Shown piece by piece: positions 47,066-60,457 of a DNA stretch of 64,000 nt; within the stretch, counting starts at the first letter, position 1; every line of letters begins with the position of its first letter. Under the pieces are notes generated by a model that was not told the DNA's origin, did not search any database, and was given only the letters and a program-made list of their open reading frames with translations. This DNA comes from Epiperipatus broadwayi (taxonomy: Eukaryota; Onychophora; Udeonychophora; Euonychophora; Peripatidae): assembly GCA_028023455.1 (NCBI GenBank), contig JAQFVV010000953.1:22115-86114 (forward strand). The letters run 5' to 3'. Both the position numbers and the translations under genes were made by a program.

Positions 47066-47270
47066 AAGGGACTTGAACTCAGACTTTCAAATCCTCACAG
47101 CTATCCAATCCATCCCATGCAACTAATATACAAGACCACATACAAGTGAGAAAGATAAATATGTATATTGGAGATTATTTATCTTTCTCACATGTATGTG
47201 GTCATGTGTATTGTTGTATGAAATGGATTGGATAAATATGGGAGTTTGAAAGACTGAGTTCAAATCCCTT
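47066..47270. repeat. Inverted repeat with tRNA-like arms
   Basis: Arms of about 95 bp (47066-47160 and 47177-47270) around a 16-bp centre. Each arm, read outward, ends with a B-box-like GAGTTCAAATCCC or GAGTTCAAGTCCC and carries a GGATTGGATA block like a degenerate A box. It is probably a head-to-head pair of a tRNA-derived SINE or a foldback element. A tandem duplication of about 32 bp (ACCATAACCTTCCAATAAAG) follows at 47425-47485. Confidence 0.6.
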
Positions 47271-47519
47271 ATTGTCCAACCTTAAAAGAACAAAGAAAAA
47301 TAAAAAGTTAAATACAAATTAGTCAATGACTATACATACTAATCTGCAACCATCTTCTGCATAAATTTTTTTTTTTTTAAATTATAGCTTTCTTAATTAA
47401 ACCTATTCATTGTATTCAAGTATTGACCATAACCTTCCAATAAAGACAATCATCTCAACCATAACCTTCCAATAAAGGCAATCATTATTCTAACTCTTTA
47501 GAAAGACTTTAGGACACTC

Positions 47520-48870
47520 TTTATAAGGTAAGTCGGATTTGCTTTTCCCATAAAATACTTTATGCCATGTCTAGTATAAATTAATATTTTATTAAATTTA
47601 TTACTTTTCATATATTTACATTTTCACTAAAAAACAGATGTGTTCTTGCAATACATCGAGATGAAAAACTTAGTGTTTGGCCTAATAAACTTGCCATCAA
47701 ATTTTTCTTAAATGAATTTTCGCCAGTGCCTTTTTGTTAAGTTCATAAAAAGTCTCACTTTTAAAATATATGCATAATAGAATAATAAATCTATATACAA
47801 ATAATTTAATTGAAATAGTTATAACTATAATGAAATATTCATTTTTTAAGAAATATATTGTAATAGCATTTAGTATTGCTCTTTAAGATATAGCTGTCCT
47901 TTACCTAAATAGTTATTGTGATGTGAAACTGATATACAATCTCAATCTTATAACCATTCAAAAAAAAGAAGACTTTTCTTTTATCTACTACTAATAAAGC
48001 ATCTTAGTTTTATTAAAAATATTAATTAATAAATCAAAGTTTTTATATATTGCATTCAGATTATTCTTCTAGTTTAAATTGGCAAGTGCTAATCATCAAC
48101 ATATTATAAATCTAGGACTCAATAATATAAAATTTATGTTTTGTGTTTATTCACACAAAAAAATTTGCTTATTAAACTTGCATCATATTTTTATGCTAGC
48201 TATATAACTGATACAAAGATTATTGTCATGAAAATGAAAAATGACTTTGGAATTAGTACAAATGTCTAGTCAATATCTGATTTCACTTCAAATAAATAAA
48301 ATTTTCTGTTATCACTAATAAAGCTTAATCTCATAAAATCATGCACTAAGTATATATAAATGAGAGAAAAATTATTAATCAACTATTTTAAAACATTGTC
48401 GCAAATCTTCCTCCATTAACAAAATCTAAAGCTTTGTCCAAAGCAATAAAAATTAGTAAATAAGCTTATAACATTTTCCTTGTATTTGCCTGATAACTTC
48501 AATCATGACTATAGCCTTTTGATTCTTTAAAATAACTATTATGATTGGAAGCATTCCTGTGTTGCGTAACAATAGTATTCCATGGAGGTTACTGCAGTCT
48601 TTTATATTATTTTAATAAATCAGAAAAGTACAAACATCTTTAAGATCAGTTGGAAAAACTTTATGAATCCCCATATATGTCTTCTTTTTTTAAAAAGAGG
48701 ATTTTTAATGCTTACATATTGTCATCATAATTTAAAATCTGCAGGGATCCCATCAGGACTTGCATCTCTCTCCAATTATAAATGATTTAGTAGAATGGTT
48801 GCACTACAAAAAAAAAGTCATCTGAAATATTGCATCATCAGGATAATTACCATATGTTCAAAGTATTGTT
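47520..48870 (-). mobile_element. Decayed LINE (RTE/Jockey-like reverse transcriptase)
   Basis: Minus-strand pieces, in the right order, resemble a reverse transcriptase: SPDGIPADFK (about 48770), then a CSNLHGILLL segment that fits the usual C.N.RGISLL motif (about 48585), an IRQIQGK segment, and LDKALDFVNGGRFATM (about 48440) in place of the usual L.KAFD.V. Many stops and indels. It is related to the copy at 42560-43480. The plus-strand frame 48582-48785 is a shadow. Confidence 0.6.
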
Positions 48871-51800
48871 ATTATAATATAATAGAATTATGATTTCCGA
48901 TTAGTTGTTCCTGGCTAATATAATGAAATGTTCGAATTTATCGCTTAGTAGAGTATAACGATTTTTGTACAGCCTTGATAAGGACTCAAATGAGTTGAAA
49001 GTGCTTGCAATAATATTTTATATTATTTTAATGTTTATCTGTTTTATACAATAGTCTTATTGTTAAATTGTTATTTAGAATTACGATAGTATTTTCCAAA
49101 GCCCTATATTTACTTTTAAAATGATCAATTAATCTTTTTTTTTAGTTTTAATCCAATAATTTCTAAATCTTCTTATCAGTTAATGGATTTCTGATTTTAA
49201 TTTCTCATATTGCTTCTGCAGGTTTATATTTATTTTATAATTTGTCCAATCACAGAATATCTTGTTTCCTTTAAATCAGATTACTAATAACATAAACATT
49301 GTCCGAAATTTAATTAAATTTTACCTTTCATGAACCTAAGAAAGAGTTATTTTATTCATAGGTCAATCTTTAAAAAATTATTTATCTTGATAATATGACT
49401 AACTTAGCACAAAATGTTGTTTCTTTTAAGAAACAAATTTCCTAGTAAAATGTTTGGAATAGGACATCTTTTTTAATGTCATGATTATTTTAACTTTGGA
49501 AAATGTTCTATAATATATTTAGGGATTCTTGTAAATAAATAATATATTGAATAATATTGATTTTTTTTCTTATTGTTTGACTTTTAATTATAACATAATC
49601 CATAAGTTGCTAGGCCAATATTTTTTTTTGTTGGCCATTCTTTTATAATGTTTGTTTGCCTTAAAAATGTTAATGACTATTAATCTAAGATTAATGCAAG
49701 AATATCAACAACTCCAGATCATTTGAATTCACAAAAGACATTGCTATTATTTCTAATAAATTTAGACCATAGTTTAAATAAAAATGTCCAAAAAAAAAAA
49801 GAAAATATATTTTATTAGTATGGATGTATTAACATTATTCAAGGAAGAAGTTTTTTTCCCTCTGAATTTTCAGAAATATATATAGAATAATAATAGCTAA
49901 CTGATAAAATGAATACTCCTATACCATGACACAATTTTTAAAAAAATATTAGACTTTCCTATGTGCATCTAAGAGTTCCAAGATCACAATATAACACATT
50001 AGAAACAGTAAGATTCAAATTCGAATCTTAAGTTTCACCTTTTTCTATCATCTCTCACCCACCACCTTCATCCTACCTAAATTTAAACTTTTGGTATCGA
50101 ATTGTGTGTAGCGATATTAAAAATATATAAATATCTGTAAAATTCACTGTAAATGCACACATACTTCAATAACAAATTTAAAACAATAAATGAAAATATT
50201 TGATATAATTTTAAATTCTCTTTTAGTTATATAATGTTTATATAACTTTAACTATTTATTTTAAATTATAAACTTTCGTTAATTTATTGCTGATTTTTAT
50301 TATTGCTGTTTTAAAAATCATATTTTAAATAATAATTTTGAAATTAGATTTTAATTTAAAGAAAAGTAAAAATAAATTATAAACCCCTTTTGTACTTGAA
50401 ATTTGGCAAGTCATGGTCGGTAAGAAATAATAGATTAATTAGAAAAATTCCCTAAAAGTTTTAATTACTAAAATATTGAAAAGGTAAAATAAACCTAAAC
50501 AATAGGAATGTAGCTTTCTGAATTAATTAAAATTCTAAAACTCTGGCTAATGCATTGATTCTCCTTGGGGCAAATGAATGGAGCTAAAAATAAAATAGAA
50601 TGAAATTGAAAGATAAGATAAAGAAAGAGAGAAGGACATTTTGATTTTAAACTTTTAATTAGACTCTGTGCTGTGCTCTTGCTTGGTTGAGAGAATCTTA
50701 AATTAATTCGTCCATTACAAAATGACCAAGTAGAAAGTGCCCAGACTATTCTCCCCCTGGAGATGGTCGATCAGATGCCCGAACCTCCACCTGTGCCCTT
50801 CACAAATTAAATCATAAGGGTCTGCTGTCCAAATAATCAGAAAGCTGCTGCTGCTATTGAAATGAATCTATAACCCGAGTGCGGGTAAAAACTGCTACTG
50901 CTTAAACTAACAAACGATTTGTAACTGACCATAAAACATGTAAAGCTCCTTATAAAACAGGTACCTGTACCCAAGGAATGTAGAGTACTCTAAATTCTAT
51001 TCAAGCTATAGCTCACTCTATATAAATTGTACACTGATAAATTTAATTGTTAATCTATTCTGTAAATTCTTTTAATAATCTAGCTTACCTAACTCTGTCT
51101 ACTTCTTGGGTGCATATTTCTACTTTTACATTTTTATTATTATTTAATAATAGCATGCCGATAAGATTTCCAACCGGGCCTCACCAAATTTTAAATATAA
51201 ATTCTAATTAAAATGGTTGCCATCTTGTGCGACAACCAAATAGTAAATTTCTTTTATATACTTCTGTTGGCTGGTTAGCTCAGAAATCACCATAATCCCT
51301 AAATGGATAAATACATGATTACATGAAATGGTGGATCGCGTGTCCTGCAAATCCTATGATTAATATTTATTTATGTTAGGTTATTTTGTTTCAGTTTTCA
51401 TATTAATCGACATGCATTCATTGCTTCACTTATTGTATGACAGGAGTCTACTATGTAGCAAGTGGCGGACATATTAGTTCTTAGAGTAACCACCCTAACT
51501 TACAATTACCTTTTAAACTTGCTTTTAATTTTAAATAATAAAGTTATTATTCGATAAATCCATTAAGTGCATTTCTTTGAGAGAAAAATGTTATTTATTA
51601 AATGTTGGTAATGTAAGACCGAGTCATAAATTTTATATTAAATCTTAACAGTATATTATGTTAGTTATACATGTGTTACAGTTTAGAGATGCGATAATCC
51701 ATCTTTGAGCCTTGGATATCCCAGATCATACAGTATTTACAGAATCCTAGTCGTCCTACACAAGTGGACATAATGAATGTTCTCGTAGGGCTTAACGTCC

Positions 51801-52665
51801 GTCATGCAGTCAGGGAATAATTGCGGCACAGACCCTTGCACCTGATGATGCTTATGTGACCTCTTTACCTTTGGGCCTATGGCAAATGCCAGCCTGTTGT
51901 TTTAAATTCATCCATTGGCTCCACAGTTTTAATGTACTGCCACATTCGCATCACAGTTCTAAACGTATGTGTTTCTTTATTAGTAATTTTATTATTCCAA
52001 GTATGACTCCATCTCTATGTTATATGACATAAATTTGCTCTCAAATCAATGTCTGCCCATAATTAATTCCTTATAAATATCTTATTTAGTTAAATAAAAT
52101 ATATGTCTGCAGCTGCTATTATCATTTTTAATTTAGACTCGTGCATTACAAAGATATTAAATCCCCGAAGGCATGATCTTGAAATACTTGCTCAAGAATT
52201 CAGGTAGCTAGATTACGTCAGTCAAATAATTGTACTTCATTGTAAATATAAAACAGTATTGGAAGAATAATACAGCTACTAGAATTTTAATATAATAATG
52301 TTTTAATTAAATAAATTTTTAGTATGAAATGTTATAATTAAATAATTTTAAACCATATGTCTGCTGTCATATATTTGTTCGACACACATTCAGTGTAATA
52401 TCTCTTTGATTATTTAAAATACAAATGTCTAGATTTAATATTATTTGTCTAACTCAAAAATAAAGTCTACGAGTCTCTCGCATCTCTCTGATCCCCATGC
52501 CTAAAGAAATGTTTACTAAGGTGGCATCAGATGCATTGTTTCATAGTGTGTATTGTGGAACCAATAAACCATGTTCGAACTCAGTACTGCTGGTGATGTG
52601 ATGTATTGTGGCTTCTCCTTAAATGAAGTCAAGAATATCTCAGCAATTATGCCCAGATAAACCTG
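48871..52665. other. Spacer, no gene seen
   Basis: No gene recognised. Blocks at 50620-50960 and 51680-51900 are less AT-rich but have no sustained open frame or splice-flanked exon that I can recognise; they might be conserved non-coding DNA or old repeats. Confidence 0.5.
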
Positions 52666-52693
52666 TAAGCCACTTTATTTTCCATTCCCCACT

Positions 52694-55600
52694 CTAAATT
52701 TTCCCATATTCTGCTCCATTCCATTTCCACAACATAATCTTTGTCAACTCTATAACCTTTATATATAAACCCCCTTTATCTTTTCCCAAACCCAGCATAA
52801 AAATTAATAATTCACTTTCTGTATAATCACTTTTTTCATACTTATTCTTCCATAACTTCATTATATGTACCCTTTTTGTTTTCAACCATTTACATTCAAT
52901 TAACAAATGCCTAATATTTTCTATTCCTTCCTTACATAATTTACAAAATAAATCACCCATTTTCTTCCATTTACATGTATATTCTCTTGTAGCTAAAGAT
53001 CCCATTCGAGCCTTAAATAATAAACTACTTTCTTTACTATTATCATATATTAACTCACACCTAATATTCTGTTTATTTCTATATATATTTAAACTCTTTT
53101 TACTCTCCATACTATTTCTCCATCTCTCTAACTCCCTATTTTTTATTAATAAATCTATTTTGTACAAATATATTAATAAATCTATTTTGTACAAATATAC
53201 TGATATAAATTCTTTATCCAATTTTTTTGCATACTGCATAACTTTTCTTACCCCATCTTGTTACCTGCCCTTTACTCATACACCTAATTAAATACTATTT
53301 TGGCTATTATTTTATTATCCATAAACTACAATCTACCAAACATTTTCATTTTACTTCTTGCATCTCTCATATGAAAACCTGACCATCCCATTTCTCCTTG
53401 AATTGCCTCCCTTGCTGTCTATACATCTGCATCCAATGCATGTCTTCCTACTTCCCTTTGAACTTTTTCTAAGTAATTTAATACCTCTTTACTAACATAT
53501 AATGCAACATTACCATATGTTAACCCTGCTACTGCACCTCCTTTCCATATAATTCTAACTACATATTTATTATATGAAAACACTGTTAATTTCTTTATCA
53601 ATCCCTTTCTTTTCTTTGCTTCATTTATCATTTTTTTCTCCCATTCACCTAAACAATTTTTCTGATTACTTAAAATAATTCCCAAATAACTACATCTATT
53701 CACCATACTTAATATCTCCCAATAAAAATTTTACATCTTCTCTTTCCTCAGTATTAACCATTATTATATTTGATTTTTCCTCACTAAATTTAATCCCCAT
53801 CTCTTTATCCACCCTTGCACATGTCCTAAGCATAACTTCCATATCTTCTCTTCTTCCTGCACACAAAAATATATCATCCGCAAAAAAAAAGACCTGACAA
53901 AATATATATTCCTTTACTACCAATTAACGGTATCTCTATCCCTCTTCCTAATCTTTCTATTACTCTTTCCATTTCACTCAAAATACAACACAAGCAAAAT
54001 AGGTGACATAGGGCATCCTTGCCTTAGTCACACCCCATTTTTAACTTTAACTGATTCTATATTCCCTAATTGATATATATAATAATCATTTTCATATAAT
54101 TTCTTAATAATATCTGTTAAAGCTTTATCCATTCCCAAATTTGCTAAACTTATCCATAATCTATTTCTATTTACTCTATCATATGCCTTCTCTATATCTA
54201 TAAAACTCATATATAACTGTTTACCTGAATTCCTATTCATATCCATAAGTTGTGTAACTACAAATAAACTATCTCCTATAGGCTTATTTAATCTAAAACC
54301 TCCTTGCATTCCCCCTACTACATTATTTCCTTCCATCCATTTTACAACCCTTCTAGCCACCATATATGAGAAAACTTTATATAAAACTGATGTTACCATG
54401 ATTGGTCTATAATTATTCAACTTTCTATGATCCTTACCCTTTCCTTTAAATAATAATCTTACTCTTGTAATACTCCAACTATTTGGGAAAACTCTATTCT
54501 GTGCCATTTTATTAAAACAAGATAATAACTTTACTTTTGTCCTATATCCTAGATTCATTACCATCTCTGCTGCCCATCCATCTAAACCTCTTGCCTTTCC
54601 ACTTTTCAATTTCTTCTCTACCCCATTCAGTTCATTTTCTGAAAACCTAATATTCCCATTACTATATGCTTTCATGTTTTCTATCACTCTATCATTCACA
54701 TCTAACATCTTTTCTATATTCATTACATATCTATTTAAGATTATCTCTAAATCTTCTCTAAAGCTACACTCTATTCCCTCACCATCTAGTAATACTATCT
54801 ATCTCTCCCCTACATTTCTCCTTTTAATGTAATTCCAAAATTTTTTACTCCCATCTCTTCCACTTTTATTAATATCCTCCAACAATTTACTATTCAATTT
54901 CATTCTCTCTTTATAATTATCTATTTTAGCTAACTTCTTCTATTCTAAGTACTTTTCCTATTTAGCATTAATATCTTTTTCACTTTCCTTATTCTTAATA
55001 GCACACTTATATTCTCTACATGCTTCTTTCCTCTCTTTTACACTTTTACTAATTCTCATTTTTTATTACTTTTATTCTTCTGAATATTCTCACCTAAAAC
55101 CCTATTTTCCACTTTTTCTACTTCTTTACACCAGTCCTTATACTCATCTCCAACCCACTCTTCCACGATTTCTTCAATTTGTATTTTATACTCTTCCAAC
55201 TTATTCTTATCATTCACTCTCCATCTACATCTTTCACTATTATTTCTACTTTTATTTCTATTCTCCAACACATTACTAACCATTTCAATTACAATGAAGT
55301 TATGATCACTAGTGCATACATTTTCTTCATTATCAAACACCTTAATTTTTCGTATTTTATTTATTCCCTCTTTCTCTACCAATACATAATCTATTGTATG
55401 AAATATATTATTTCTAGACTATGTGTATTGTCTCTCATAAATATTTAATAAATTTCCAATACTCAAATTCACTTCCTGACAAAATTCCTTCAAAAGCTGT
55501 CCATTTTTATTATCTACACCATCAATTTCTTTAATATGTCCATTCATATCCCCTATAACCATTATTCTCTTTCCCTTTTCTTTAAAACTTTGTATATCTT

Positions 55601-56055
55601 TAACTAGACATTCATATATGTTACTATTCCATTCCATTATAATTTGACTATTTCCAGTGGCTATATAAACTATAGCCACCATCTTGACTACCCAACCTTA
55701 TTTCAAACCACAAATGTTCTTGACATTTAACACTATTTAAATATTTTTTTGATATAACACCTATACCACCACCCCTTTGTTCTTTTTCTTTTCTATTTAT
55801 ACCCTGCCATACCAACAGTTTCAAAATAGGTTCTTCTTTTCTTAGATGTGTTTCCTCAAGCTCTCCATTTTCAATTATTTTATTTAATTCCATCCACTTT
55901 TCTGATCTCCTACCACCTTGCATATTCAAAAACCCAATTTTAACAGTTTCTTCTTTCCTAACTACTCTTTTATAAATTCTTTTGGTTCTTTCTTCTCCAT
56001 TACATTTATAAATTACTTTCTTATCATTAATTTTACAAACCCATTCCTTCTCCAT
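52694..56055 (-). pseudogene. CR1-type ORF2, broken into several frames
   Basis: Endonuclease pieces lie at 55648-56055 (KIGFLNMQGGR, EETHLRKEEP), 55419-55682 (MVIGDMNGH, the catalytic Asp-Asn motif) and 55056-55382 (TSDHNFIVIEM, the catalytic His motif). The reverse transcriptase spans 54028-54723 (SGKARGLDGWAAEM, NNYRPIMVTSVLYKVFS, FIDIEKAYDRV), then LRQGCPMSPI just after a stop, then FFADDIFLCAG (53696-53923) and a YLGIILS segment (53419-53706). The C-terminal piece (52694-53239) ends in a CKLC....H....C zinc knuckle and contains a short in-frame tandem duplication (YLYKIDLLI twice). At least four frame breaks and a stop make it non-functional. Confidence 0.8.
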
Positions 56056-56152
56056 ATCTATATTTATATTTAAATCAAATTCCTTTTGCTTATTTCTTAT
56101 ATTCCATCCATTCTGTTTCTTTTTAATAATATTGCAATTTACCCCCCCCCCC

Positions 56153-57013
56153 TTATAAGTTTCCCGAAAAAAATTCTTTATAAATCAAACTCTCTAAAAC
56201 TTCACTTCCTTGTTTTCCTAAATGCAACCCATCTTTACTATATAACTCCCTCTTTCCAATAAAACAATCCCACACATCCAGAGACATAACATTATTTCTT
56301 TCACACAATTTTTTCAATCTCTCATTTATAGAACATGCCCTATCTAACAAATATCTCTTGTCAAATCTTGATAATAATCCAACTACTACTCTTCCTTTAA
56401 TCATAGTCAAGTTCCTAATCAAATCTACATACTCATCCATTATTCTCTCTGATGATTCTGATAAATTATTAGTCCCCACCATAATGTACACCTTTATTAT
56501 CTGGCTTTTTTACTTTATCTGCTACATCCCTAATTCTAGCTCCAGGCAAACATAGTCTTACATACCTACTTCTATTTTCCCTCTCAATTATATCCCCACA
56601 TTCTCTAATTAGTGAATCTCCTATCAATACTGTTTCATAATCTACTTTTTCTACTCCTTCCATAACACTTTCTAATACCTTCTGATCCTCCTTAACTATT
56701 TCTTCCTTATCATTTCTATTCAATAATTCCTTTGTCTCCTCACATTTTATCTCTGATTTTAATTTTACTTCTACATCCTTCAGTTCTTCCTCTATCTTAT
56801 TTATTCTTTGACTAATCATCTCTATTACACTATTACTTTCTCCACCCACTATCCTTCGACTATCTACACTTTAAAAACACTTTCTTAACTCTTTTATCAT
56901 ATTTACACACTGACTACATAACCATAAACCTATTACATCCTTCCTAATCTTATTTAAACATTTCAAGTGATAAACCTCATCACATATAGTACATTCGACC
57001 ACAACATGCCTAA
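56153..57013 (-). pseudogene. CR1-type ORF1: PHD half, coiled coil, GDSL/SGNH esterase
   Basis: From about 57010 the minus strand reads VVVECTICDEVYHLKCLN then LWLCSQC, the second half of a PHD finger with its Cys and His ligands. A stop follows. The next piece (56469-56849) has a charged coiled-coil-like stretch and the esterase block I, TVLIGDSLIRECG. A one-base shift near 56490 leads to 56153-56491 with block III VGTNN and the C-terminal DGLHLGKQG holding the catalytic Asp and His. The Ser-Asp-His set is therefore still visible. In CR1-like LINEs this esterase is thought to aid membrane or lipid interactions; its exact role is not established. Confidence 0.75.
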
Positions 57014-60000
57014 TTTTTTTTTCTATTATATAAACATTGTGGAATACAAATGCAATCCATATTATTTATTTTACATATTTTCCAAATGTTATATTTTTTT
57101 TTCTTAAAAGTAAATAATTTTTAATAATAAATTTACTAAAAACTAATCAACAAAATAACTTTTTTATATATAAAAAAAATTCTATATATAAAATAACAAT
57201 ATATAAATATTAAAATTTTTTTAAAAAAAAACAACTTTTAAAAAATTCCTATATAGATAAATAACAAACTGAAAAAACTTTAAAAACAAATAAAAAAACA
57301 CAATTTTCAATCTTTCAAATACTCTTAATGACTAATTAAACTTTTATACACAATAATAATTAATATTAATAGTAATTAATATTAAAAAATATTAATGCTC
57401 TCAGACTAAACAAATTTAAAGATAAAAACTTTGTTTGCTTATCTGATAGTTCATATTTTTATTAAGTGATGTATTGTGCTTTTCTGTATGGAGGTCGAAT
57501 TGTACACTATGTTAACAAAGCATACGAATCTGACCGCTACAGTGTATGTATGTATGTTTCATTTATCTTTTCAAGTATTTTTTATTTATTTTAGCTTGGA
57601 ACAAATTTTACTAAGAGTAGTTTTGTCATTCTTACATCTTGACAACAGTTTTATAGCTATAAGGATCATTTTATTTTCTATTCTGCAACACATATATTTA
57701 AAACAATATTTTACTCAGTATAATAATGTAACCACTACACATCCCAATTTGTAATGCCAGGCTAAATCATGAAGAACATAAATTATTCCCAAAGAACAAT
57801 GGTAGACCATAGAATCTTACATAAACAAAGTAATAAATCATGCAATAATAATTTATTTACAAGTATATTTATTAATTAAGGTACAATTTATTTCCCTTAA
57901 TAAAATTAACAAATCATGTAACAGTAATTTATTTACAAAGTATAATCATTAATTGATATGCAACTTATTTTTTAACAAAGTTCTTTAATCTTCATACATC
58001 ATAGTATCAATATATTCATAGATAATATATCACATTTACCGTACTTTTAACCCTGACTTCAATAAACTTAAATATAATTCTATACATGTATGAATCCATG
58101 AATACAAACATTTCTTTGACTCACATGTCTGCTAGTACTTACATATGCATATTCTCTATATGGGATAGACATCGACACTCTTTATCACAATAATCATAAG
58201 GAATGGTCTTTTAATATGCTAATCTTAAACATAATCGCTTATGTGATAATAACTATAAAGAGGTGACCTTTTGGTTCTAACCATGACTGAATATCTTCTA
58301 TACAATAATTATAAAAAGTGGCCTTTTGATCCTAAATCTAATTTAATACAACTACAATTCATACAGGGATGACTCATTCTCAGATTGATCCCTAACTCAG
58401 TAAGCTGATTGGAATGTATTTTCCCATATGGATGGAAATATATTTTTTTTTATTGAACTGAATAATATATTTATTTCAATCATTTAGTTTGTGATCCGAC
58501 GTTCAATTTTTTTTTTCAGAGTGAGTTTTTACAAGTTGAAAACCATAAATAAATAAAAATTGATCTACACACAAGCAAATTGATATGTGACCAGATAACT
58601 ACTGAAGAGTGTATGGTAACTAATAAATTAATATATCTTGGATATAAAATTAATTCCAGAAATAAGTTTTATGAGCACTAGAATATTTACAAAAGTTTAA
58701 TGGTGAAACTGAATGAATAATCATTATATATTAACTTTGCTAATTTTTAAATAATTGTTTGTTCAGCTTTATGGTCAAGAAGGCCTTAAATAGCTTCATT
58801 GCTTCACTTTTGGCAATGAACCTGTATAAACACTGGTAATAGACTTAATCTTTGAATTACAGCTAATCAGGTCCAATTAAAATTGCTCTTCCATGCAATT
58901 AAGCACTGGAGGATTATTCTTAAGAGATAAAGTCTTCTTTAAGTTTGTTTTTAATACAGTGAGGTAATTTTGTTTTATGTGTGTGTGTGTGCATGTATCT
59001 ATTTTGACTTATATTCCTTCTAGCAGTAATTATAGATTAAAAAATTCAAAAATATAAAGTTAGAAGTTACTTGTTTTTGATTTCTTTTTGTTATAGACTT
59101 TCTGCATCTTCTGAAAATGAGGTGGATTATGTTAATATTACACTACCACAGATATCACATTTTTATTTCTCTCTGTTATTCTATAGTCTCTATTTATATA
59201 ATATTGTAGGCTATATTTATCTCTGGTCATAATTTATTGTTTTGAAATAAAACATAATGATGGCAATAAAAAATACAAAAATAAAGTTTATTTTTAAAAA
59301 TATATTTTAGATGACATGTTAAACTTATTTAACATGTCATCTTAAGAAATACCTTGTGACACAACATTAGGACAAATGGTAATAATCTGCTGGTATGCTT
59401 AAAATATGGATTTGAATCTGACTAGGTAGTCTGAACAAAGTTAAGCCAGCTAACTATACAATATTAGATGGCAAATAGAATATGTAGCTATTCTTAGCTA
59501 GAAAATAAAAATAAACGGATGGAACACCATTCAAATTTTCACTACTCGGCAACTGAAAAACTTAATGATAAGGCCTCCTTTTAATGAAGAAAAATAGGAG
59601 AAACTATCGGAGAGGTTTTTGCCCTGAAATGAGCTATTTAAAATTGATCCTATCTTTTACTTTATATATATAATCAGTCAGTTGTTTGATATGAATAAAC
59701 AATTTCATTCAAAAGTCAAAAAAACGTTTGTTCTTGAGTCTGCCACTTTACCGTTGCGCTAAGTGGCACAAAGTCAAATATATAGTCTATTATTAACTTT
59801 ATAAAGTAACAATATCACCGAATACGCTGCATGTCCCTTTTTCTTTTAGACGATTATGATCACGCAAGCTCCTTCACATTTTACATATCTAAAATACAAA
59901 TTAATTATTATTTGAAATACGATACTGTTTTTTACTTTTGTTACAGAAGCCATGTAAACATTCCGTAAAATAATCGTAAAAATAATTTTTTTGATCGTTA

Positions 60001-60346
60001 TTAAAACCTAAATTCTCGGAATATAATAATTTTCAAAGAAAATAGATTTTAAAGCTATTTATAGCATAATAGCAAACTTGTTAAAACTCATACTCATTAC
60101 TATTTCATTGGTGATCTAATTACACCACAAAAGTATCGTGTGTTAATATGAATTGATGTCTATATTCGTAACGTTATAATCTCTTTTTTTAAAGTAAAAG
60201 ATCTTTAGTATTTTTTTTTTTTACTTATTTTTATATCATTTGATAAATTAACGAGTTATAAATAATTAAAGATTATATGCCCTTAGGTGTTTAACACTTT
60301 TGGGAACTGACATTTGATATTTTTCTTTATAACTTTAAAAGATTTT
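57014..60346. other. Spacer with short tandem repeats and a hairpin
   Basis: Two units of about 75 bp lie at 57833-57905 and 57908-57975 (AATCATG.AA..GTAATTT type). Three degenerate units near 58190-58345 share a GGTCTTTTAATATG or GGCCTTTTGATCCTAA block. A perfect 13-bp inverted repeat GATGACATGTTAA lies at 59310-59341 with a six-base loop. A tRNA-like scrap lies at 59725-59775 (minus, CACTTAGCGCAACGGTAAAG). No gene is seen; the frame 57476-57754 is hydrophobic and low-complexity and is not called. Confidence 0.5.
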
Positions 60347-60347
60347 G

Positions 60348-60457
60348 TCTTGCGTTGTTAGCCGAGAGGTATCGCAGCTGCCATGCAAGCAAGTAGTTGG
60401 TTGCAGATGGTTGTGGGTTCGCGTCCCGGCCGATGCTATGACATATGAAAAAAAAAA
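60348..60457 (+). mobile_element. Small tRNA-derived SINE, copy 2
   Basis: 110 bp: head TCTTGCGTTGTTAGCC, A box TAGCCGAGAGG, B box GGGTTCGCGTCCC, GGCCGATGCTATGACA, poly(A). It is flanked by a perfect 17-bp target duplication (60331-60347 and 60458-60474, starting AACTTTAAAAG). Long duplication plus A tail means LINE-driven insertion, and the perfect duplication means it is recent. Confidence 0.85.

Larger units (their letters stand above)
52670..57013 (-). mobile_element. CR1-type LINE, broken
   Basis: A two-ORF LINE on the minus strand. ORF1 has a PHD-finger half, a coiled coil and a GDSL/SGNH esterase. ORF2 has an endonuclease, a reverse transcriptase and a C-terminal zinc knuckle. PHD plus esterase in ORF1 is the hallmark of CR1-like elements. 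It is 5' truncated inside the PHD finger (about 57013) and carries several frameshifts. An 11-base G run (minus strand) directly follows the ORF1 stop (56142-56152). Confidence 0.75.

Noticed and set aside
50620-51900. A gene in the less AT-rich blocks
   Set aside because: Stops are frequent in all frames and no exon with recognisable splice sites and homology could be found.
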